A DNA stretch of 64,000 nt from Megaustenia siamemsis (GCA_032433765.1 JAVIAB010000160.1:18451549-18515548); one strand, 5' to 3'. Positions 11,275 to 23,164 are shown, counted from the stretch's first letter. Translations and numbers: made by a program. The notes: generated by a model from the letters alone, not told the origin.

Positions 11275-11324
11275 GGAGCCGCGATAGCTCAGTGGTTAAT
11301 GACTGAAATACAAAGGACAAGAGG
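11275..11324 (+). mobile_element. SINE-1 head, split by LINE-I
   Basis: Starts GGAGCCGCGATAGCTCAG and TGGTTAATGACTG, the tRNA-like A-box end of SINE-1. It matches the full-length copy at 39353-39605 read in reverse. It stops at AAAGGACAAGAGG, and the rest of this SINE resumes at 29132 after the LINE-I insertion. Confidence 0.9.
11312..11324. repeat. LINE-I target-site duplication, left
   Basis: AAAGGACAAGAGG, repeated exactly at 29132-29144. In uninterrupted SINE-1 copies this 13-mer occurs once, immediately before TAGGGTTCGATCC, so the pair is a genuine TSD. Confidence 0.93.
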
Positions 11325-11514
11325 CCTCATCAAGGCCAGCTCCTTGTCGTGGGGATGAGGCTTAACAGTCACCAGAGACTGAAAACCAAGACTAGCCAGG
11401 CCTTCCTACACCCGAGCAAGACCACAGTCTGCTCTAGCAAGTTTAAGTGCTGAAGTCGGAGGCAACCAGCCAAAAGGCGCACTGCAACAATCAGGATGCC
11501 ACGCACTCACGCCA

Positions 11515-11817
11515 ATGCGAAGTATGTCTATAACCGCAAATCGATATGGCACTCGTCCTGTGATGGCAACTCAGGCCGGTGCAGTGCCTCGAAAGGGCCC
11601 AACCTCTATTACTGGATGTCCTTCTCAACCGCTCTGTGGAGTCAGGGGGCGAGAGAATAGAGCTACTGGCCAATCCAAAATAAGACCACTCAAAATAATG
11701 CACTGGAATGCTGAAGGCATCAACAGCAAAAGAGATGGGTACAATAAAAAGATAGAATTAGAAAATATCCTGCATGAAGAACAGGTAAGCATATGCTGTT
11801 TGCAGAAAACCCATTAA
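11515..11817 (+). pseudogene. LINE-I endonuclease N-terminus
   Basis: A 100-residue frame. Residues about 60-100 hold the first strand and helix of the APE endonuclease fold (WNAEGINSK, then ICCLQKTH; the catalytic E of the usual ETH is K here). The upstream 55 residues are basic and unrecognised. A TAA replaces the next sense codon, and homology (NNDIALNIRGYQ) continues to the insertion point. Confidence 0.75.
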
Positions 11818-11847
11818 AACAATGACATAGCCTTGAATATTAGGGGA

Positions 11848-11853
11848 TACCAG
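11848..11853. repeat. Palindromic element TSD, left (TACCAG)
   Basis: A six-base duplication of the LINE-I endonuclease sequence. The second copy is at 25614-25619. Removing the element and one TACCAG rejoins the two LINE-I halves in register (RGYQ followed by CYRS). Confidence 0.93.
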
Positions 11854-11959
11854 AGTAGTAGACCAGGAAGGAAACGCTCTCGGTTTTTTAGTTGACCAAA
11901 GAGTAGGGTATACCCTACGAAGTCCAGTACCCTATGAGTACAGGAGTTATATAGAGACT

Positions 11960-12000
11960 ACGGCAAGCCGCGGCAAGCTGCGGCAAGCTGCGCCAAGCCA
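11960..12000. repeat. GC-rich 10-bp repeat near left tip
   Basis: Four copies of a CGGCAAGCTG-type decamer about 105 bp from the element end, mirrored at 25468-25508. Subterminal short direct repeats are common in DNA transposons as protein-binding sites; that role is inference here. Confidence 0.7.
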
Positions 12001-14289
12001 GAGTGATGTCATGATATATATGTATATATGAATAGGGCTTGTATAGTGCATGAAGGGGTTCAACTCTTTGAGGGGATAATTAATGAGTCATGAGTGACGG
12101 ACATCAGTTTTCCCGCCAAAGTGACTTCCAATAGGAGCTAGTGTGTGTATGTGTTGTCCGGCTATAGACCACGCCCACTCCGGAAGTGAAAGTACCATAT
12201 TAGGGAGTAGTGATACGTTAGTTATTTCATAGTTATGGTGAGTATATATACATATAATAGTAATAAGTTAATAGTTATTATATCCAAGGGACCATAAGGG
12301 ACCGTAATTAAGATAGATACGGACCATAATCAGTGATATTTAATCAGGTAATTCACGCTGACGACATGAAAGAACGATAGTCTCCTACCGGGTCACATAA
12401 TGACCCAATCAATAAACCGCTCCCGTGAGAGTAAAGATTTCTTTTTCCCAAGCGGTCTCGCTGCGTCGCTATGCTGACTGGAATTATCGAATTTATAACA
12501 TAGGTGTAAGAAATATATTAAGATCAAGCTAAGTCCACTAATAGAGGAGATCGAGAGTGTACCCCAACGAGCTTAGGAGGAAAGATAGGTGTAGTACATG
12601 TCAGCTGCCTCACAGAGCATGTATATTTGGGAACAGAGCCCCCCCAAAAAAGCCTGTGTGCGTGTTCATGTGTGTGTATGTGCATATTACTCAGAGAGTA
12701 AACAAAAGGACCAGTCTTCGGATAGCTTCGCTGACTGATACAAAATGTAATGTTTATTGATGGAGAGGTACCTGTGTTCGTGTGTGGGTCGTAGAACAAG
12801 CGGATGAATAGCAGGGTTTGATGGAGAGATGATTGTGTGTTTGTGTGATTCAGTATACAAATAGCTGTATAAATAAATATTGAAGTGATAAGTAGAACGA
12901 TCAATCGCTCACCCAATATGTACATACACATTCGTTACATCACTATAAAGTGGTTATCAATATCAACACACCGTAAGCAATAAGAACCACTAAAAGAATC
13001 GACCCCAAAACGCGAACTCCACAAACATATGTACCTATATGATAGTCGTAACTTACCGTTAATGTTATTAATAAAGGTGACGCATACGTGATGTATAACT
13101 AAGAGGTCTGCCCTATAGTGGTAGTAAGATGAATATTATAGATAATCATAGTTGAGCGACGGTATTACGCTAACAAAGGTAAAATGACCGACCTTTCGTA
13201 TGGTGTACACCGTAACACCCCTACATCTTATACAGTCTGTCATGGTAATGTGATAGAAGAAGAAACTGATGTTTAGGGGTAAGTCCCAAACATTTTTTTT
13301 TGTATTTTCATCATCTAAATAATCGTTTTTAAACCCGGAATTATTATCAGATAGAACGACACATGATAGTGATGGTTAGCTTATTTTTTATTCACATATA
13401 GTCGAGTTTGGACTCGTTGTAAAGATAATTTTAAGAGTAGTTATATGTTTAATGTTTAGTTCCTTTAAAAAAAACAATAAAGCTACTATACTTGTAACTA
13501 ATCCTGTTTAACATTAAAATAAATACCCCATATTAACAGTATCCAATAGAGCACCCCAGAATGAAACTGTACCAGTACGCTCCAGTGGCCGAAAGAAGGC
13601 TATTGTTCCCCACGCGTCCCGGGGATAATTGATATAATTGCTCTCTCGCGAGTGGCGTGTGGCATTGTATAGCACTTGAGGGTTTATTGTGCGTGCACTA
13701 AAAAGATGAAGTTTAACACATAGGCGCGTTACTAAATAAACAAGTAATTTACTACTAATAAAAAATATATATATATATATATATAATATACGTTATTTAT
13801 TTTTAAATCCTTCATCTCGAGACACGCAAATAGATACCAAACAAGATATAGTTTTTAGTATAACAAGTTATTTTCTTTCATCAATGTGCCGGCTTCGTAA
13901 CTAAGGTATATTTCTGTCTCGCTCTCTCTCTCTCTCTCTCTCTGTCTGTTTGTGAGTGTATGTATGTGTGTGTGTATGTATGTATAGCTGTATGTTTATA
14001 GATTATTCACTCTAGTTCGCTGTTTGTCTAAACCTATGTTATTAGTATAGGATACAAGTCAACAGACTAATAAAACGAATATCTTAATACCTTTTACAGC
14101 TCGATGATTAATGACAACGCTGAAAGACACAAAAAAAAAAAAAAAACAAGGCGACCCGGTTTGTTTTAGTCATATTTAGACGTAATCTATATCAAAATAT
14201 GCGTATTTTAAACCAGTTTAATACTAAAGCAGTTATTTTATAAATAACATTACAGTGTAAACGTACAGCCGAGTACATATTTTTGTCTT

Positions 14290-14292
<3 letters not shown>
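12001..14292. other. Non-coding part of left arm
   Basis: Contains an (AT)n run near 13767-13785, a (TC)n run near 13919-13943, and no frame with recognisable domains. A 135-residue minus-strand frame (12524-12931) is present unchanged in the mirror arm, but it is low in complexity and shows no motif, and its mirror identity follows simply from the palindrome. An AATAAA near 12410 lies in otherwise anonymous sequence. Confidence 0.6.

Positions 14293-14359
<67 letters not shown>
14293..14359. repeat. (TA)n microsatellite, left arm
   Basis: A pure TA run of about 67 bp at the outer border of the 145-bp array. Confidence 0.95.
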
Positions 14360-14363
<4 letters not shown>

Positions 14364-14377
14364 GCGAACTAAAAATC

Positions 14378-17300
14378 CTAAAAAGCTACTTACATAGTCA
14401 TTATAGTTAGACACACCGAGCAGGAATTTAGATTCAATGTCCAAAAAGTTAGACCAAATCGCAAAATGTTGGCACCAGAACACAACAATTTAGGCTCATA
14501 AGCAAAAAGTCGAGCTGAAAACCTTACAAACCTACTCATATAGGCGTAATAGTTAGACACAATGAACAGGAAGTAATAACAAAAATCCCAAAAGTTACGC
14601 CTAAGCGCAAAAAATGTTACCCCAGAACACAAAATATAGGCTCGTATTAAAAAAGTCGACCTAAAAAGCTTAAAATTCTACACACATAGTCATAATAGTT
14701 AGATACACCGAGTAGGAATATAGATTCAATGTCCAAAAAGTTAGACCAAATCGCAAAATTTTATCACCAGAACACAAAATTTAGGCTCATAAGCAAAAAT
14801 CCGATTTGAAAACCATACAAACCTACTTATATTGGCATAATAGTTAGACACAACGAGCAGGAAGGTATATCCAAAAGCCCAAAAGTTACGCCAAATCGCA
14901 AAAAAAAGGTTACCCCTAGAACACAAAAATATAGGTTCGTATTAAAAAAGTCGACCTAAAAAGCCTAAAAATCTACGCACATAGTCATAATAGTTAGACA
15001 CAACGAGTAGAAAGTTATAGTCAAGGTCCAAAAAGTTAGGCAAAATCGCAAAATTTTACCACCAAAACAAAAAAAAAATTTAGGCTCATAAGCAAAGAGT
15101 CAATCTCAAACCCTAAAAGCTACCCCCATACTCATACTAGTTAGACGCATCGAACAGATAGTTATATCCAAAGTCCAAAAGTTACGCCAAAGCGCAAAAT
15201 ATTTACCCTCAGAACACAAAAAATGTAGAAGTAAAAAGGGCGAAGTAAAAAGCTACTCACATAGTCATAATAGTTAGACACAACGACCAGGAATTTAGAT
15301 TCAATGTCCAAAAAGTTAGAACAAAGCGCAAAATTTTAGCACCAGAATACACAAATTTAGGCTCATAACCAAAAAGTCGATCTGAAAACCCTACAAATCT
15401 ACTCCCATACTCATACTAGTTAGACGTGTCGAACAGATAGTTATATCCGAAGTCCAAAAAGTTAGGCCAAAGCGCTAACATTTTACCACCAGAACACACA
15501 AAAAATGTAGACGCATATTCAAAAAGTCGACCTAAAAACCCTAAAATGCTACTCATATAGTCATAATTGTAAGACACAAAGAGCAGGAAGTTATATCCAA
15601 AGTCCCAAAAGTTACGCCAAAGCACAAAAATGTTACGCCCAGAACACAAAAATGTAGGTTCGTATTAAAAAAGTCGACCTAAAAGCCCTAAAAATCTACG
15701 CATATAGTCATAATAGTTACACACAACGAGTAGAAAGTTATAGACAAAGTCCAAAAAGTTAGGCCAAATCGCAAAATGTTAGCACCAAAACAGAAAAAAA
15801 TTTAGGCGCATAAGCATAAAGTCGAGCTGAAAACCCTACAAAGCTACTCCCATACTCATACTAGTTAGACACAACGAGTAGAAAGTTATATCCAAAGTCA
15901 CAAAAGTTAGACCATATCGCAAAATTTTAGCACCAGAACAAATAAAATTTAGGCTCGTATTAAAAAAGTCGATCTGAAAATCCTAAAAAACTACTCATAT
16001 AGTCATAATAGTTAAACACAAGAGTAGGAAGTTATATCCAAAGTCCCAAAAGTTACACCAAATCGCAAAATGTTAGCACCAAAACAGAAAAAAATTTAGG
16101 CGCATAAGCATGAAGTCGAACTGAAAACCCTACAAAGCTACTCCCATACTCATACTAGTTAGGCACAACGAGTAGAAAGTTATAGTCAAGGTCCAAAAAG
16201 TTAGGCCAAAACGCAAAATTTTAGCACCAAAACACAAAAATTTAGGCTCATAAGCATAAAGTCGATCTGAAAACCATACAAAGCTACTCCCATACTCACA
16301 CTAGTTAGACACAACGAGTAGAAAGTTATATCCAAAGTCACAAAAGTTAGACCATATCGCAAAATTTTAGCACCAGAACACACAAAAAATTTAGGCTCGT
16401 ATTAAAAAAGTCGATCTGAAAATCCTAAAAAGCTACTCATATAGTCATAATAGTTAGACACAAGAGTAGGAAGTTATATCCAAAGTCCCAAAAGTTACAC
16501 CAAATCGCAAAATGTTTGCACCAAAACACACCAAAAAAAAAAATTTAGGCTCATAACCAAAGAGTCGATCTCAAACCCTACAAAGCTACTCCCAAACTCA
16601 TACTAGTTAGACGCGTCGAACAGATAGTTATATCCAAAGTCCCAAAGGTTACACCAAATCGCAAAAAATTTTACCTACATAACACAAAAAAATGTAGGCT
16701 CATATAAAAAAGGCGATCTAAAAATCCTAAACAGCTACTCACATAGTCATAATAGTTAGACACAACGACCAGGAATTTAGATTCAATGTCCAAAAAGTTA
16801 GAACAAATCGCAAAATCTTAGCACCAGAATACACAAATTTAGACCCATAAGTAAAAAGTCGATCTGAAAACTCTACAAATCTACTCCCAAACTCATACTA
16901 GTTAGAAACATCGAAAAGATAGTTATATCCAAAGACCAAAAAGTTAGGCCAAAGCGCAAACATTGTACCACCAGAACACAAAAAAATGTAGGCACATATT
17001 CAAAAAGTCGACCTAAAAACCCTACAAACCTACTCATACTGGCATAACAGTTAGACACAACAAGCAGGAAGGTATATCCAAAATCCCAAAACTTACGCCA
17101 AATAGCAAAATTTTAGCACTAGAACACAAGAATGTAGGCTCGTATTAAAAAAGTCGACATAAAAAGCCTAAAGATCGACGCACATAGTCATAATAGTTAG
17201 ACACAGCGAGTAGAAAGTTATAGTCAAGGCCCAAAAAGTTAGGCCAAATCGCAACATTTTAGCACCAACACACACACACAAAATTAGGATCATAAGCATA

Positions 17301-17832
17301 AAGTCGATCTGAAAACCCTACAAAGCTACTCCCATACTCATACTAGTTAGACACAACGAGTAGAAAGTTATATCCAAAGTCCCAAAAGTTAGGCCAAATC
17401 GCAAAATTTTAACACCAAAACACAAAAATTTAGGGTTCATAAGCATAACGTCGATCTGAAAACCCTACAAAGCTACTCCCATACTCATACTAGTTAGACA
17501 CAACGAGTAGAAAGTTATATCCAAAGTCCCAAAAGTTAGACCATATCACAAACTTTTAGCACCAGAACACAAAAATTTAGGCTCGTATTAAAAAAGTCGA
17601 TCTGAAAATCCTTAAAAGCTACTCATATAGTCATAATAGTTAGACACAAAGAGTAGGAAGTTATATCCAAAGTCCCAAAAGTTACACCAAATCGCAAAAA
17701 TGTTACCCCCAGAACACAAAAATGTAGGCTCGTAATAAAAAAGTCGACCTAAAAAGCTTAAAAATCTACCCACATAGTCATAATAGTTAGACACAACGAG
17801 TAGAAAGTTATAGTCAAGGTCCAAAAGGTTAG
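14378..17832. repeat. 145-bp tandem array, left arm (about 24 units)
   Basis: Units recur every 142-150 bp, each with AGTTAGACACAACGAG, an AAGTTATATCCAAAG-type block, AAAAGTTA-GCCAAATCGCAAAA, TTTAGGCTCATAAGC and AAAGTCGATCT blocks. Copies alternate between a few subtypes (AACGAGTAG, CGAACAG, AACGACCAG), suggesting higher-order structure. Minus-strand frames of 60-105 residues are open stretches of single units only. Confidence 0.9.
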
Positions 17833-18090
17833 CCACGCTATGTTGAATCATATTCAGGGCGCGTAGACATTACCCTTTTCAATAGACCCACTACTAACTG
17901 GATAGTGGAGAACTTTCCCACCCCAAGATTTTTATTTATTTCACCTACATGGCTTCTCGGTTGTCTGTCCTTTGTTAAAGTGACAAAGATATTGAATTCC
18001 AAAGAGGTTAGGATAAGTACAAGAATAAAAATTTCCAACGCGCTTGTTAAGTCAGTCCCATAAAACTCGGCCTCTGCTATTTCAAAACTA
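17833..18090. repeat. Inner segment with LINE-G scrap, left arm
   Basis: About 260 bp, mirrored at 19214-19471. Around 17985-18065 the plus strand encodes NSKEVRISTRIKI-NALVKS, resembling the TKIRIFNSNVKS signature of LINE-G, so a fragment of that LINE seems to have been captured in the arm. Confidence 0.45.
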
Positions 18091-18372
18091 ACTTGAAAGT
18101 TGTCCTCTACTATTTCAAAAGTTGTCCTTCTCAATTCAAAAGTTGTCTTTGTCAAATCAAAAGTTGTCCTCTACTATTTCAAAAGTTGTCCTATACTATT
18201 TCAAAAGTTGTCCTTTCCAATTCAAAAGTCGACCTTTACTATTTCAAACGTTGTCCTTCTCGATTCAAAAGTTGTCTTTGTCAAAGCAAAAGTTGTCCTC
18301 TGCTATTTCAAAAGTTGTCCTCTACTATTTCAAAAGTTGTCCGCTACTATTTCAAAAGTTGTCCTCGGCTAA
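18091..18372. repeat. 21/22-bp tandem repeat, left arm
   Basis: About 13 copies of a TTTCAAAAGTTGTCCTCTAC-like unit alternating 21 and 22 bp. Three overlapping frames read KVVLYYFKSCP-like repeats; these are artefacts of the repeat. Mirrored at 18932-19213. Confidence 0.9.
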
Positions 18373-18394
18373 ACCAAACACATCATCTAACAAC

Positions 18395-18545
18395 TTCCAC
18401 TAGTACTACTACTACTACTACAACTTCTACAACTACTTCGTCTACAACTTCCACAACCAACTACTACTACAACTATTACAACTTCCACAAACAACTACTA
18501 CTACACCTACTACGGCTACAACAACAACTACTGCTACTACAAAAA
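18395..18545. repeat. ACT/ACA-rich trinucleotide tract, left arm
   Basis: Imperfect (ACT)n, (ACA)n and ACTTCY runs, mirrored at 18759-18909. Would encode threonine or tyrosine runs; no gene. Confidence 0.85.
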
Positions 18546-18574
18546 GCGTACACCAAACGAACACCAGGGCTTTT

Positions 18575-18636
18575 TAAACTGGGTAGAATTGGATGGAAGG
18601 AAAAGAAAACAAACGAGGATGTCTTAAAACAAGACA
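18575..18636 (+). mobile_element. LINE-B scrap at palindrome centre
   Basis: Encodes GRIGWKEKKTNEDVLKQ, a LINE-B signature also seen at 33815-34420, then skips about 40 bases of LINE-B to CAAGACA. The mirror is at 18668-18729, and the right arm continues into the spacer with more LINE-B sequence. Confidence 0.8.
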
Positions 18637-18667
18637 GCACCTATTAACATGCTCCAAAAATTTCATT
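18637..18667. other. 31-bp spacer at the palindrome centre
   Basis: The only unpaired part of the element. Read on the minus strand it continues the LINE-B sequence of the right arm (AATGAAATTTTTGGAGCATG), so the symmetry axis lies within a LINE-B fragment. Confidence 0.9.
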
Positions 18668-19471
18668 TGTCTTGTTTTAAGACATCCTCGTTTGTTTTCT
18701 TTTCCTTCCATCCAATTCTACCCAGTTTAAAAAGCCCTGGTGTTCGTTTGGTGTACGCTTTTTGTAGTAGCAGTAGTTGTTGTTGTAGCCGTAGTAGGTG
18801 TAGTAGTAGTAGTTTGTGGAAGTTGTAATAGTTGTAGTAGTAGTTGGTTGTGGAAGTTGTAGACGAAGTAGTTGTAGAAGTTGTAGTAGTAGTAGTAGTA
18901 CTAGTGGAAGTTGTTAGATGATGTGTTTGGTTTAGCCGAGGACAACTTTTGAAATAGTAGCGGACAACTTTTGAAATAGTAGAGGACAACTTTTGAAATA
19001 GCAGAGGACAACTTTTGCTTTGACAAAGACAACTTTTGAATCGAGAAGGACAACGTTTGAAATAGTAAAGGTCGACTTTTGAATTGGACAGGACAACTTT
19101 TGAAATAGTATAGGACAACTTTTGAAATAGTAGAGGACAACTTTTGATTTGACAAAGACAACTTTTGAATTGAGAAGGACAACTTTTGAAATAGTAGAGG
19201 ACAACTTTCAAGTTAGTTTTGAAATAGCAGAGGCCGAGTTTTATGGGACTGACTTAACAAGCGCGTTGGAAATTTTTATTCTTGTACTTATCCTAACCTC
19301 TTTGGAATTCAATATCTTTGTCACTTTAACAAAGGACAGACAACCGAGAAGCCATGTAGGTGAAATAAATAAAAATCTTGGGGTGGGAAAGTTCTCCACT
19401 ATCCAGTTAGTAGTGGGTCTATTGAAAAGGGTAATGTCTACGCGCCCTGAATATGATTCAACATAGCGTGG

Positions 19472-22400
19472 CTAACCTTTTGGACCTTGACTATAACTTC
19501 CTACTCTTTGTGTCTAACTATTATGACTATATGAGTAGCTTTTAAGGATTTTCAGATCGACTTTTTTAATACGAGCCTAAATTTTTGTGTTCTGGTGCTA
19601 AAAGTTTGTGATATGGTCTAACTTTTGGGACTTTGGATATAACTTTCTACTCGTTGTGTCTAACTAGTATGAGTATGGGAGTAGCTTTGTAGGGTTTTCA
19701 GATCGACGTTATGCTTATGAACCCTAAATTTTTGTGTTTTGGTGTTAAAATTTTGCGATTTGGCCTAACTTTTGGGACTTTGGATATAACTTTCTACTCG
19801 TTGTGTCTAACTAGTATGAGTATGGGAGTAGCTTTGTAGGGTTTTCAGATCGACTTTATGCTTATGATCCTAATTTTTTGTGTGTGTGTTGGTGCTAAAA
19901 TGTTGCGATTTGGCCTAACTTTTTGGGCCTTGACTATAACTTTCTACTCGCTGTGTCTAACTATTATGACTATGTGCGTCGATCTTTAGGCTTTTTATGT
20001 CGACTTTTTTAATACGAGCCTACATTCTTGTGTTCTAGTGCTAAAATTTTGCTATTTGGCGTAAGTTTTGGGATTTTGGATATACCTTCCTGCTTGTTGT
20101 GTCTAACTGTTATGCCAGTATGAGTAGGTTTGTAGGGTTTTTAGGTCGACTTTTTGAATATGTGCCTACATTTTTTTGTGTTCTGGTGGTACAATGTTTG
20201 CGCTTTGGCCTAACTTTTTGGTCTTTGGATATAACTATCTTTTCGATGTTTCTAACTAGTATGAGTTTGGGAGTAGATTTGTAGGGTTTTCAGATCGACT
20301 TTTTACTTATGGGTCTAAATTTGTGTATTCTGGTGCTAAGATTTTGCGATTTGTTCTAACTTTTTGGACATTGAATCTAAATTCCTGGTCGTTGTGTCTA
20401 ACTATTATGACTATGTGAGTAGCTGTTTAGGATTTTTAGATCGCCTTTTTTATATGAGCCTACATTTTTTTGTGTTATGAGGGTAAAATTTTTTGCGATT
20501 TGGTGTAACCTTTGGGACTTTGGATATAACTATCTGTTCGACGCGTCTAACTAGTATGAGTTTGGGAGTAGCTTTGTAGGGTTTGAGATCGACTCTTTGG
20601 TTATGAGCCTAAATTTTTTTTTTTGGTGTGTTTTGGTGCAAACATTTTGCGATTTGGTGTAACTTTTGGGACTTTGGATATAACTTCCTACTCTTGTGTC
20701 TAACTATTATGACTATATGAGTAGCTTTTTAGGATTTTCAGATCGACTTTTTTAATACGAGCCTAAATTTTTTGTGTGTTCTGGTGCTAAAATTTTGCGA
20801 TATGGTCTAACTTTTGTGACTTTGGATATAACTTTCTACTCGTTGTGTCTAACTAGTGTGAGTATGGGAGTAGCTTTGTATGGTTTTCAGATCGACTTTA
20901 TGCTTATGAGCCTAAATTTTTTGTGTTTTGGTGCTAAAATTTTGCGTTTTGGCCTAACTTTTTGGACCTTGACTATAACTTTCTACTCGTTGTGCCTAAC
21001 TAGTATGAGTATGGGAGTAGCTTTGTAGGGTTTTCAGTTCGACTTCATGCTTATGCGCCTAAATTTTTTTCTGTTTTGGTGCTAACATTTTGCGATTTGG
21101 TGTAACTTTTGGGACTTTGGATATAACTTCCTACTCTTGTGTCTAACTATTATGACTATATGAGTAGTTTTTTAGGATTTTCAGATCGACTTTTTAATAC
21201 GAGCCTAAATTTTATTTGTTCTGGTGCTAAAATTTTGCGATATGGTCTAACTTTTGTGACTTTGGATATAACTTTCTACTCGTTGTGTCTAACTAGTATG
21301 AGTATGGGAGTAGCTTTGTATGGTTTTCAGATCGACTTTATGGTTATGAGCCTAATTTTTTGTGTTTTGGTGCTAAAATTTTGCGCTTTGGCCTAACTTT
21401 TTGGATCTTGACTATAACTTTCTACTCGTTGTGTCTAACTAGTATGAGTATGGGAGTAGCTTTGTAGGGTTTTCAGCTCGACTTTATGCTTATGCGCCTA
21501 AATTTTTTTCTGTTTTGGTGCTAACATTTTGCGATTTGGCCTAACTTTTGGGACTTTGGATATAACTTCCTACTCTTGTGTCTAACTATTATGACTATAT
21601 GAGTAGTTTTTTAGGATTTTCAGATCGACTTTTTTAATACGAGCCTAAATTATATTTGTTCTGGTGCTAAAATTTTGCGATATGGTCTAACTTTTGTGAC
21701 TTTGGATATAACTTTCTACTCGTTGTGTCTAACTAGTATGAGTATGGGAGTAGCTTTGTATGGTTTTCAGATCGACTTTATGGTTATGAGCCTAATTTTT
21801 TGTGTTTTGGTGCTAAAATTTTGCGCTTTGGCCTAACTTTTTGGATCTTGACTATAACTTTCTACTCGTTGTGTCTAACTAGTATGAGTATGGGAGTAGC
21901 TTTGTAGGGTTTTCAGCTCGACTTTATGCTTATGCGCCTAAATTTTTTTCTGTTTTGGTGCTAACATTTTGCGATTTGGCCTAACTTTTTGGACTTTGAC
22001 TATAACTTTCTACTCGTTGTGTGTAACTATTATGACTATGTGCGTAGATTTTTAGGGCTTTTAGGTCGACTTTTTTAATACGAACCTACATTTTTGTGTT
22101 CTGGGGGTAACATTTTTGTGCTTTGGCGTAACTTTTGGGACTTTGGATATAACTTCCTGCTCTTTGTGTCTTACAATTATGACTATATGAGTAGCATTTT
22201 AGGGTTTTTAGGTCGACTTTTTGAATATGCGTCTACATTTTTTGTGTGTTCTGGTGGTAAAATGTTAGCGCTTTGGCCTAACTTTTTGGACTTCGGATAT
22301 AACTATCTGTTCGACACGTCTAACTAGTATGAGTATGGGAGTAGATTTGTAGGGTTTTCAGATCGACTTTTTGGTTATGAGCCTAAATTTGTGTGTTCTG

Positions 22401-23094
22401 GTGCTAAAATTTTGCGCTTTGTTCTAACTTTTTGGACATTGAATCTAAATTCCTGGTCGTTGTGTCTAACTATTATGACTATGTGAGTAGCTTTTTACTT
22501 CGCCCTTTTGAATATGAGACTACATTTTTTGTGTTCTGAGGGTAAATATTTTGCGCTTTGGCGTAACTTTTGGACTTTGGATATAACTATCTGTTCGATG
22601 CGTCTAACTAGTATGAGTATGGGGGTAGCTTTTAGGGTTTGAGATTGACTCTTTGCTTATGAGCCTAAATTTTTTTTTGTGTTTTGGTGGTAAAATTTTG
22701 CGATTTTGCCTAACTTTTTGGAACTTGACTATAACTTTCTACTCGTTGTGTCTAACTATTATGACTATGTGCGTAGATTTTTAGGCTTTTTAGGTCGACT
22801 TTTTTAATACGAACCTATATTTTTGTGTTCTAGAGGTAACCTTTTTTTTGCGATTTGGCGTAACTTTTGGGCTTTTGGATATACCTTCCTGCTCGTTGTG
22901 TCTAACTATTATGCCAATATAAGTAGGTTTGTATGGTTTTCAAATCGGATTTTTGCTTATGAGCCTAAATTGTTGTGTTCTGGTGCCAACATTTTGCGAT
23001 TTGGTCTAACTTTTTGGACATTGAATCTAAATTCCTGCTCGGTGTGTCTAACTATAATGACTATGTAAGTAGCTTTTTAGGATTTTTAGTTCGC
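19472..23094. repeat. 145-bp tandem array, right arm (about 25 units)
   Basis: Inverse of the left array (TCTAACTAGTATGAGTATGG, CTTTGGATATAACTT and TTTTGCGATTTGG blocks). It is about 165 bp longer, with a near-duplicate block visible at 21200-21560 versus 21600-21960, so an unequal exchange or slippage event affected one arm only. Confidence 0.9.
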
Positions 23095-23097
<3 letters not shown>

Positions 23098-23158
<61 letters not shown>

Positions 23159-23164
23159 ATATAT
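23098..23164. repeat. (TA)n microsatellite, right arm
   Basis: Mirror of 14293-14359, but interrupted by a TTAT break, which is one of the visible arm differences. Confidence 0.95.

Larger units (their letters stand above)
11325..11853 (+). mobile_element. LINE-I 5' part (UTR and endonuclease start)
   Basis: The first 5' segment of an I/Nimb-like LINE. About 190 bases of leader starting CCTCATCAAGGCCAG are also found at the end of the short element at 30932-31140, so this is probably the true 5' end. From about 11515 a frame leads into the start of an APE-type endonuclease: LKIMHWNAEGINSKR and then VSICCLQKTH, where most relatives have ETH. A stop lies at 11815-11817. The LINE is interrupted at TACCAG by the giant palindrome and resumes at 25620. 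Confidence 0.85.
11854..18636 (+). repeat. Left arm of the giant palindrome
   Basis: A 6,783-bp inverted copy of 18668-25613. Position x pairs with 37467-x near the tip and with 37304-x near the centre, so a net 163 bp is missing from this arm relative to the other. The missing DNA lies between about 12.93 and 17.84 kb, consistent with one fewer 145-bp unit plus microsatellite drift. Confidence 0.95.

Noticed and set aside
11275..11324. A genuine tRNA gene (GCCGCGATAGCTCAGTGGTT resembles a tRNA 5' half)
   Set aside because: It is the head of SINE-1; the full copies cannot fold a complete cloverleaf and carry the SINE body and TSDs.
12100..12500. Possible solo LTR (TGT start, AATAAA, CA end) in the palindrome arm
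   Set aside because: No second LTR, primer-binding site or short flanking duplication was found; the dinucleotides alone are not evidence.
12524..12931. A 135-residue frame present unchanged in both palindrome arms, as a candidate gene of the element
   Set aside because: Identity between arms is a consequence of the palindrome, and the sequence is low in complexity with no motif. It does not show coding constraint by itself.
14378..17832. CRISPR-like array, because of regular 145-bp spacing with conserved blocks
   Set aside because: The whole unit is conserved, not a short repeat with unique spacers, and the context is a eukaryotic transposon.
18093..19211. Pairs of 182-184-residue frames facing each other at the palindrome centre
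   Set aside because: Each runs through the 21-bp tandem repeat, the ACT/ACA tract and a LINE-B scrap. All three frames are open in the repeat; not a gene.
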